NCBI GenBank assembly: GCA_963930655.1
Contig: OZ005603.1
Location: forward strand, 14,655,001-14,719,000
DNA from: Myrica gale
Lineage: Eukaryota; Streptophyta; Magnoliopsida; Fagales; Myricaceae
Direction of reading: 5' to 3'
DNA: 64,000 nucleotides
Shown here: piece by piece, positions 55,696 to 64,000 of the stretch
Numbering within the stretch: the stretch's first letter is position 1
Layout: every line of letters starts with the position of its first letter
Made by a program: the position numbers and the translations under genes
The notes under the pieces: generated by a model
Seen by the model: the letters and a program-made list of their open reading frames with translations, nothing else
Databases searched by the model: none
What the model was told of the DNA's origin: nothing

Positions 55696-58600
55696 TGGTA
55701 ACCCGATCTCAAATCAATCCTTGAAAATACTTATGCCCCCTGCAATTGATCGAACAAATCATCAATGCGAGACAGCGGGTACTTATAGTCAATGCACATC
55801 CGGAGACTTCCGTCCTTCTTCTTTACAAACAGGATCGGTGCTCCCCAAGGCGACACACTTGGCCGTATAAATCCCTTCTCCAAGAGATCTTCTAATTGGA
55901 CTTTCAGCTCCTTCAGCTCTGCTGGAGCCATTCGATACGGCACTTTGGAAATTGGGACTATCCCAGGTTCCAATTCAATACCAAACTCCACTTCCCTATC
56001 TGGTAGCAAACCGAGTAAGTCTTCCGGGAATACGTCCGGAAACTCACTCACTATCAGGGTTTGATCAAATGCAGGAACCTTATTCTGCGTAGCACTTGCC
56101 CAGACTAAGAATCCTTCATGCCCTCCTTGCAACAATTTCTTAGCTTGCAAGGCCGAGATAAGTGCTGGCCTTCGTTCCATTTTCTTCATACCGGTAAAAC
56201 AAACACTCCGGTCTCCCCTCCTTTTGGAACAAGACCTTCTTCTCATAGCACCGAATATTGGCACCATGCTTTGCCAAGGATGATATTGAATCCTCCCATC
56301 TCCATGACTATCAAATCGGCCATCATGACCTGCCCTTCCACTTCTATCGGATAGTCCTTCACCATCCGGCTACAATCGACTCTTCCTCCAGCGGGCGTCG
56401 ACACAAGAACATTACAATCTAACGACTCACTGGGTATAGCATGTGCCTTGCAATATGCTGATGCAATAAATGAATGTGTGGCCCCCGAATCAAATAGAAC
56501 TAGGGCTTCCCCCTGGGGCAAAGGCAACTTACCTGCCACTACTCGGTTATGATTCTCCGCTTCCTTGGGAGTCAGTGCATACAACCATGTCTGTGTTGGG
56601 CCTCCTTGCCTCCATGCATTGTTCTGCTGCGGGGGTCGGGGTGCTTGGTTCGAGCCGCCGGTATTTTTGCAATCTCTGGCGAAGTGACCAGGCTTTCCAC
56701 ACTGGAAACATACGTCATGCCTACACTCCCCCGGGTGTCTCCTATTGCACTTGTTACACAGAGGAAATTGGTTCCCTCCGACATTCTGAGCTCCACTGGG
56801 CCTTTGGTTCGGCCTCTAAGGCTGTCTCTGCGATGACTCTGGCTTACTTCTCTTCCAGGGTATCTGCGGTGTTGTTGGGTTGGAAGGAGCCTTCCTCTTC
56901 TGCTGCTCATGATAAGCCGCTATTCTCTGCAGTCCTCTCTCCACGATCACCGCCCATTCTATCACCTTGGCTAGGGTCTTAAGATTATGACTATACACTC
57001 TGTCATTGACCCGTGGGTGTAGTCCTTCTTCGAACTTTCTGGCCTTTCTCTCTTCGTCTGGCACCAAGTACAGGGCAAACCGCACCAACTCCATGAATCA
57101 GCCTGCATACTGCTCCACCGTCATGGCACCTTGAGTTAGGGTAGCAAACTCCCTTGCTTTCGCTTCCCGTGTTGTTCTTGGGAAATAACGATCTAGAAAT
57201 TCTTACTGAAACCTTTCCCAAGTTATGGGTTGTTCCCCTAGCTCCTGACTCAATAACACTTTCTCGGACTGTCACCACCTTTTGGCATCCCCTTGCAGTT
57301 TAAAGGTAGCATAACTCAACTTTTGGACATCGGTACACCCCAAAACCTCTAGCAACTCTTTAATCTCCACCAGCCAATTTTCTGCCAGAATAGCGTATCC
57401 TTTGCCATTGTACGCTGGCGGGTGCTGGCGATTAAACTGATCAAACGTACACCCCTCAGGGCGACCTCGTGCCCCTTCGACATTGGCACTGGGTTGCACC
57501 TGCTCGACAATGAGCTGAGCCATGTGTCTTAATACGTTTTCGGTGGTAACACCCTGAGCCTCGGGTTCTCGACCTCTCGGTGGTCTTCTGGGTGCCATCC
57601 TGCACTTCAAGGTTATCGTTCAGCTTAGAACAAACCTCAACCTTAAAACTCTAGCGTATTTGACCCTCAACATATAACTCATATTTTAGGGTTTAGGGTT
57701 ATAATCCATTTCCTATATCTTATGGCTTTACTTCTTTAATCCTCTGATACCAACTTAACTGTCATGCCCCGAACGCCATCCCGCAGGGACCGTGACAGCC
57801 GCGAGCAATCCCCAGGATAGCTCCAGCGCTCATACATACATACTTACAGCGGAATATACAGAATCGCGAGAGAAGCGAGCCAACTCATAACGTGATTAAG
57901 GTTCTCAATAAACTTGCATCTTAATATATACATAACATGTTCAACACTTAACAAGTGACGGATCTCATCGATCAAGTCACAATAACAAAACGTAGAAATG
58001 ATTTTCCTTCTAAGTCAGGTAGTCCTCCTGACTTTCTTCACCTGAGGCATCTAGAATGACACAATTTTTAAAAACGTGAGTCAAAAAGACTCATTAAGGG
58101 TAAAACATAACTTTAAAACATGCTCTTGACTTGTACTTGCTTATCATGGGAAAACATAATTCATGATGCACATGCATGTCATGGGTATGCATATGCTCTT
58201 GCTTGTAGAGACATAAACTTGTTCTTAAAATTGGCCCCTGGCCCTTGAAAATCATTCATTCATAACTTGTGGGCTACTTACGCTCCATTTAACCCCTGGA
58301 GTCCGGGTTGTGCGTTCCCATCGGAACCGTCTCCCTTACCCTTGGGGACTTTTCATTTGCTCGAGCTAGCCCGTAGTTGCCCCAGGCCTGATGGTTAGAC
58401 ACAACCCTTAGAGGCCCACACCTTCTCATTGTCCTTCAGTGTGGTTTGCACAGCCTCTTAGGATTCACCCATCCTTCTCGCATTCGTCCTTCGGTATGGG
58501 TGTCCATCATGATGGTACGGTACCGACCAGAGCCCCTTAACTTAACTTATCTTTCCATAAACTTTCCATATGACATTGCATAAAAAATCACTTTAGAAAA

Positions 58601-61439
58601 ATCATGCAATGCTCATGCCATGCCATGCTTGCTCAAAATATCATGCTTGTTCATGAATCAATGCAGCGTGTCATTCCAGTTTTCATAAAAGTGTAAGTTT
58701 CTACTTACAATTTCCACTTACCTCGGTCTCCTTGATTATGAATAAAGACACGAAGATCGCCTACAAGCAATTCAAACACTTCTTAGTTACTAGGAATTAA
58801 GTACATAATCATACAAGATAAATATTTGTATTTTAATCGGTTTTCCCAAAAATATATTTTTGAATATCATATCATTCTCAAAGGTTTACATAGAAACTCT
58901 TATTAATCATTCTTACTTAGGTTTCTAATTAGCAAGCTAATTGCTCTATAATTAAATCCTAATCTTTCTTTTATTTCATACCTTAGACTAGGTCTTTAAG
59001 TTCATCAGTTACTAACCCTAATCATAATTAAACCTTGGCTTTGACATTTGATCTCTATGCTTAACATTACAAGGCCTTGATAATCATTATAACCTCTAAT
59101 CCATTTAACCATAATATAAATTTACTTATACATCACATGAAATTACATTTTAAATTACCAATTGTTCGGCCATTAGGGTTTCCTTCACTACATCATTCGG
59201 CCATGCTCAATTTCAAGTGTTCCTTGTCTACAATTTCTTCTCCAATGGTGATCCCAACCTCCATTTTCAGATTCACAACCTAGGATCTACAAATCACAAA
59301 ACAACTTCAAGATCTAGCACAACATCACATTCGGCCAACACCCATATTCATAGAATAATTAGGTTTTCCTTGGTTCTTTTGATTTGCATGCAAACTTCCA
59401 CATTTCAAGACTAAATTATATGCATATATTTACTAAACTTACATATATCATGGCCATTCATCAGATCTATACTTAAACAAAATTATACTTGAAGATCAAA
59501 GGCATCCAAGGTTCGGCCAACACCAACCAACACAACCCTTCATGCCAAAACTTGCAACATGCATTCCTTTTGCATTTTAAGACCAAACTAGCATGCATTG
59601 AGCCTTACAACCTCATCTCTTCATCATATACAACCACCATGTCTAGATCTAGCATTTAGAAGCAGCCAAGTGTAGTGTGAGTTAAGATCTAAACTTTTCT
59701 AGCATGTATTGTTCATTCCTTTACACTTCCTAACATTCAAGTTCGGATCTCATGCTTATATGGCCAGATCTAATATCACAACACAACTAGGGTTGGTTTT
59801 CTAAGCTCAAGGTCTAGGTCTAGCAAGAATCAAAGCACCAACTCAAGATCCAACCAAGAGACATTCGGCCAACAACAATATTTAGTACCAACAACCATAT
59901 TTGGCCTTACCTTGATGATTGAACACAAGCTTTGCTAAAAGAAGTGTACCTAGCATAGTCAAACATCTTAGGTCAGAACTATAAAGAACTTAAACAAAAT
60001 ATAACATGTGAACATCACATCTAACTCTACCTTCCACTTAGAACACACGGTTTTCACAAAATCCTCTCCTAGCTTTAACTTTCGGTTCTACCTTTAGGAA
60101 TGGTTCCAAGGGCTGAGATTTGTGTCTTCAAGGTGCTAAGATAGAGGTTTATGGTGAGGAAAAGAGAAGTTTTTTGGTTGCAAGAGAAAAGGAACAAGAC
60201 TTAAGCTCAAAGAGAAGTTTCGGCCAAGAGAGAAAAAAGAGAGAGAGTTGCAATGAAAGGTGTAGTTCGGCCAAGAGAGAAAAGCAAATTGAAATGTGAA
60301 GGGTGAGGGGGTGATAATTTCGTAGAAGGCAAGCTTGAATCTCCCAAGATAAAATTATGAAAATGACAATGACAAGAGAGTGAAAATGACAAGAGGAAAG
60401 GGGGTGAATTTTGGTGAGTTTTGGCCGACCATAGCATTGTCACTATCAACCTTTTTCTTTCACTTTCTCTCACCTCAACCCTTTGTCCCCTCAAGCCTTG
60501 CTCTCCCACATGAACTTCTTGCCATTCATTTCATTTTCTCTCATTTTTGGCTTAGCTTTCACGTGAACATCACACCCACTCATAGCTTTTCCTCTTTTGT
60601 CTTGTCTTGTCACTTAAATGCTCATCTTATCTCTTCTTTGCAACCCACATGGTCCACAAAGCTTTTTGAATTTTCCACTCCTCCTTGCATCTTCACGTGA
60701 ATGGCTCTCTCTTGGTTTGATTCTTGCTTAGTTCACTTTATGTTGTTTGGTTCCAACTCAATTAACTTAGTTACTTTTGTCACACACCTAACTTATCTCC
60801 TATAAGCACTTTAGCTTATCTAGTTCAATCTCATACCTTATCAACTTATAAGCATGATAACCTATCTCAAGATAATTGCTCTAGCCTATCTCTACGATAG
60901 CCACAACAACCTATTATCTTAAAAGCTCTCTAGCTTATCACTATGATAAGCAAGTGTGCTTATCAATTTAAATTCTCTTAAAACTTATCATATGCTTAGT
61001 AACTTATCATATAATATCTCTAATGATAACTCAAAACTAATAATTAAGGTCACATAATGATAATCAATGCTACCTATTAGAGTCACACAAAAATATTTAA
61101 ATACTTACATGAATTTCATGATTTTCTACTTAATTATTTTCGGTCATTATATGCAAATCTCTCTTCATAATTTAATTTCATGGATTATGGGATATACTAA
61201 GCAAATGAAAAACATAAATCTATAAGAGAAACTTACCTTGCAAGTTTCGGCTCTTAAGGAAATAAAATTAAACTTGCACAATGAAAAAGAGATTATTTAA
61301 AGAAAAATTATTGAAATGAAATTTCACAATAGTTAATGTACCTTAAACTTAGGTCATACATAGGCCAAAAATATGGCCCCATAATTTAAATTAGAGCTAA
61401 TGCATAGAAAATAACAAAAGAGATAAACGAGGTCTCACA
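55696..61439 (-). mobile_element. Tekay-like chromovirus copy in CACTA-4: 5' LTR, gag, protease, RT start
   Basis: Minus-strand order: 5' LTR 61439-57760 (3.68 kb, TGTGAGACCTC to GGGGCATGACA), a primer-binding site at 57753-57741 (TTGGTATCAGAGG on the minus strand, initiator-methionine tRNA type), then gag, protease and the start of reverse transcriptase down to about 55731. The right edge joins TNP2 text of CACTA-4. The 3' half of the element is not in the window. It has several breaks. Confidence 0.85.
55731..57610 (-). pseudogene. Gag, protease and RT-start region of the Tekay-like copy (fossil)
   Basis: Recognisable minus-strand parts: gag core (FKLQGDAKRW near 57300-57275, then LYLVPDEERKARKFEEGLHP), a CCHC knuckle (CHDVCFQCGKPGHFARDC, about 56730-56680), protease text with LFDSGATHSFI (about 56500) and reverse-transcriptase opening text [26 protein letters not shown] and [15 protein letters not shown] (56070-55790). 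This is Gypsy order. Broken in several places. Confidence 0.8.
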
Positions 61440-63477
61440 CTGGGGCATGCATGGAGATCTGCAGTGGATACATTCGATGAGAAAGAAGAACATAGACTTC
61501 TGTCCGGGGAGTTAACTGGTGAGGACATATTGGAACAATTGACGCATATCGGCGAGACTATCTTTGGTAAAGCTTCAGGGAAAATTAGGGGAAAGAAGAA
61601 ACAGTCGTCCGAACGTTTGAATTGGACGAAGAATAGCATTTTTCCAACTGTCGTATTGGAGTACGTTAGGGTTACGGCATAACTTGGATGTGATGCACAT
61701 AGAAAAGAACATATATGACAACGTGATTGGGACGGTGATGAATATCTAGTTCAAGACCGGGGATTCAACGGGTGCACGTAGATATTTAAATGAAATGAGC
61801 GTTAGAAAAGAATTGTACTTGGTTCATGACGGTCAGGTTGAATTGATGCCTCAAGCGGCATATACCTTAACTCTGGTAGAGCGAAGGAGGGCCTGTGAAT
61901 GGCTAAAATACGTGATGATCCGACGGTTATTGAAGGAATACGTGGGTGGCGCAGTGACCGAATTGTGTTTGTTTTTTTTAGAGTTTTGCTCACGGACGTT
62001 AAAGATTTCTGTATTGTAGAGAATGTCGAAAGATATCAAATTGATTTTATGCAAGTTGAAAATGATTTTTCCACCCGCATTTTTTACGATAATGATGCAT
62101 TTGGTGGTCCACTTACCATATGAAGTAATGCTTGTTGGACCGGTATAGTACAGATGGATGTATCCAGTTGAAGAATTAATGGGTGTCTCGAAACGGTCTA
62201 TGAAAAATAAGTTGCGTCCCGAAGGGTTGATTGCATAAGCGTATATTGAGAACGAGTGTTTGACATTTTGTTCTCAGTACCACCAAGGGGTCGAAACAGT
62301 GTTTAATCGCATAGATCGAAACTACAATTCTGACGGCGAGATGGAGGTACCAAAAAGGTCATTGTATGTGTTCACTCAGAGAATTAAATTGCTAGGGAGT
62401 GCAAAAGGGCATGGCATAGACCGAACATAGTTCAAGAAAGCTCGGTCGTATGTGCTGAACAATTACAAAGGCATTAGCAACTACTTAGAGCAAGTAAAAT
62501 AAAATTTGAACTTCTACTGTAATATATAGTCGCTTATTAACTTTATCGTTACAGCGAACATGTGGATGAACTTATATGCTCAAGAAGTTGGTGAAATTTC
62601 TTATACGCATGAGGAACAATTTTCGGATTGGTTCTTAGGGCGAGTAAGTGTTACAAGCAATAAATTCTAATTAATATCATGTCTTTATTTTTAATGACCT
62701 CCTAATATATTGTTGTAGGTTCAAACATTACGTTCTCAAAATCCATGTTTATCGGTCGATGAATTGTATTCATTGGCGCGTGGGCCTGATACACGAGTGA
62801 TGAGTTATTCTGCATGTGTTTTGAACGAATGTAGATATCATACAGGACAACGGGAAGAATGACGAAGAACTCAGAACATTGGTATTGTAGTATCATGATC
62901 AAATGAGGGAAATCCAATTGAATTTTACAGGAGACTTGTAGACATTTATGCCATGGAATACTTGCGTTGAAATACAATATGTTTGTTGATTATGATGGGT
63001 GGGACGTCAGGGATCACTGCAGAATTCATATCGACGAGAACTTTAAGAGCATAAAAACTTCCTGAATGTGGTATTCAGAAGATCCATTGATTTTGGAAAA
63101 TCAAGTAATTCAAGTGTTTTATCTAGTTGATAATCTACATGGACCTACGTGGCAAGTCGTGCAGAATTCGTCTTGTAGAAATGCATGACATTCCCGAACC
63201 GGACGGTGAAATTGATGTAAACGTTGAATCAGGAGCAACCATCACTAATGAAGCGTATCAGGAGGACGACGTTGCACCAAACGTTATCCAAGCTTCTAAT
63301 GCAATTGATTAGCGGAAGAAAAGGCGTATAGATAGTAATGATGTTTTGGAGGCGGATAATGTGGAAATTGAAGAAAATAACAAGGAAAGGGGGGTCGAAG
63401 ATTTGTTTGAAAGTGATAATGATTCTACTGAGGATGAGGTATTGGGCGATAACGTGCAAGAATCAGATTCTGATTAA
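61440..63477 (+). pseudogene. CACTA-4 TNP2 transposase, 3' half, degenerate
   Basis: Resumes with AWRSAVDTFDEKEEHRLLSG, GEDILEQLTHIGETIFGK, then LRHNLDVMHIEKNIYDNVIG (about 61680-61740), YLNEMSVRKELYLVHDGQVE and PQAAYTLTLVERRRACEWLK. The DUF4218 region follows (YRWMYPVEELMGVSKRSMKN, YIENECLTFCSQYHQGVETV, 62150-62300). The C-terminal DUF4216 region includes NPCLSVDELYSLARGPDTRV (about 62740-62800) and YDGWDVRDHCRIHIDENFKS (about 62990-63050). The acidic tail EEDDEVLGDN-like text ends at the stop near 63477. Introns appear at about 62503-62560 and 62645-62718. Numerous stops are present. CACTA-1 has lost this whole part. Confidence 0.7.
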
Positions 63478-63555
63478 TAATTTCTTTCATGTATATTTTC
63501 TTTGTAATGTTGATTTTGTTAAAGTGTTTTGTTATGTCACATCTTGTACGGTGAA

Positions 63556-64000
63556 ATGAAGAGAGGACGGGAATTTCCTTCTATTACTTTTGGACAATTG
63601 CATGGCTCACTTACTTCGCTTAGTATGAGTTCGATCTCGAGTCCTACTCCGAGACTGAATGCCTCCATGAGTCAAGGCACGCCAGCTTGTCCTAGTAGTT
63701 GTGCATGTAAGAAATTATTCTAAGTTATATTTAAATTCCTTTTAAGTTCAACGGCCGACTAACTTTGCTAATTTCATTTTATGTAGCGACATCTGCTTCT
63801 AAGCGCAGGTGAGGTAGGACACGCGGGGTCAGTTTGAAAAAGAGTCTTGGGTCCGAGTCTAGGAAATTATAGGTGCATATCTCGGAGGGAGAGTGTGAAG
63901 GAGAGTCTTCCACTGTTGCCCCTATCTTCGAAGATTGGAATATTTGTTCGAGGGCTGATTCTGATCTCCATTAACAAGTGGGCTGATGTTTCTGCAAAAG
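63556..64000 (+). pseudogene. CACTA-4 ORF1 (Transposase_24-like), 5' exons, cut by the window end
   Basis: The ATG at 63556 opens MKRGREFPSITFGQLHGSLT, and exon 1 ends at 63706 in PSSCA(C) with donor GTAAGA. Exon 2 starts at 63787 after TGTAG and encodes basic text (RTRGVSLKKSLGSESRKL, after a stop) and VHISEGECEGESSTVAPIFE. The exon 1 end SSCAC plus donor matches CACTA-1 at 11424/11425, so the two elements share this gene. The product should be the partner of TNP2 that binds subterminal repeats. Stops in exon 2 suggest decay. Confidence 0.55.

Larger units (their letters stand above)
53630..64000 (+). mobile_element. CACTA-4, partial, split by retrotransposon pieces
   Basis: Plus-strand TNP2 text runs 53630-54957 and 61440-63477, followed by the first exons of ORF1 (63556 to the window end). 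The gene order TNP2 then ORF1 matches CACTA elements. No left inverted end was found and the right end is outside the window, so the true limits are unknown. The interruption 54958-61439 consists of LTR-element material. Confidence 0.75.

Noticed and set aside
56470-56982. 170-residue plus-strand ORF
   Set aside because: Shadow of the gag-protease region on the opposite strand.
1-64000. A previously undescribed defence, toxin or biosynthetic system
   Set aside because: All longer coding text belongs to known plant transposon families or to one splicing-factor exon; nothing suggests a new multi-gene system.

Overview
This window is nuclear DNA from a flowering plant, most likely a eudicot. 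It is AT-rich, has spliced genes with GT/AG introns, and is dominated by plant transposon families. Only one host gene is visible: the last exon of a SPF45/DRT111-type splicing factor at 255-551 (+). Almost everything else is a nested stack of transposable elements, most of them inactive. I found no operon, CRISPR array, tRNA, rRNA or clearly new gene system.

Layout. 1-1760: host gene end and its 3' flank. About 1760-2890: a retrotransposon remnant holding a small fold-back element. 2992-6890 and 24673-25319: one plant L1-type LINE (ORF1, endonuclease, start of reverse transcriptase), split by a 17.8 kb CACTA transposon (CACTA-1, 6891-24672). The LINE ORF1 also holds about 0.75 kb that looks organellar. 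CACTA-1 carries a hAT element (hAT-1, 11973-20834, 8 bp duplication with one mismatch), which carries a gag-only LTR element (12473-17086, duplication CGTCT). CACTA-1 also carries a solo LTR (21567-23857, duplication AATAT).

25320-37430: a minus-strand Copia fossil split by a second solo LTR of the same family (25964-37186, duplication TTCAA). That LTR is split by hAT-2 (26955-35861, duplication ATCGTAAC), which is in turn invaded by part of a Tekay-like chromovirus (27850-33465). 38389-50711: CACTA-3, with 3 bp duplication AGG. It has no transposase and holds three independent insertions: a Tekay-like element (duplication ATTTC), a 5'-truncated LINE (20 bp duplication) and a solo LTR (duplication CACTG). 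50712-53447: intergenic DNA with a Tourist-like MITE (TTA duplication) and a 540 bp fold-back element (9 bp duplication). 53630-64000: a fourth transposon, CACTA-4, with TNP2 transposase and the start of its ORF1. It is interrupted at 54958-61439 by retrotransposon pieces and runs off the window.

The value of the window is its readable order of insertion. At least eight insertions have matching target-site duplications, and one (hAT-1 into CACTA-1) can be undone on paper to give a continuous CACTA reading frame. Domain names come from reading protein motifs by eye; no database search was possible.
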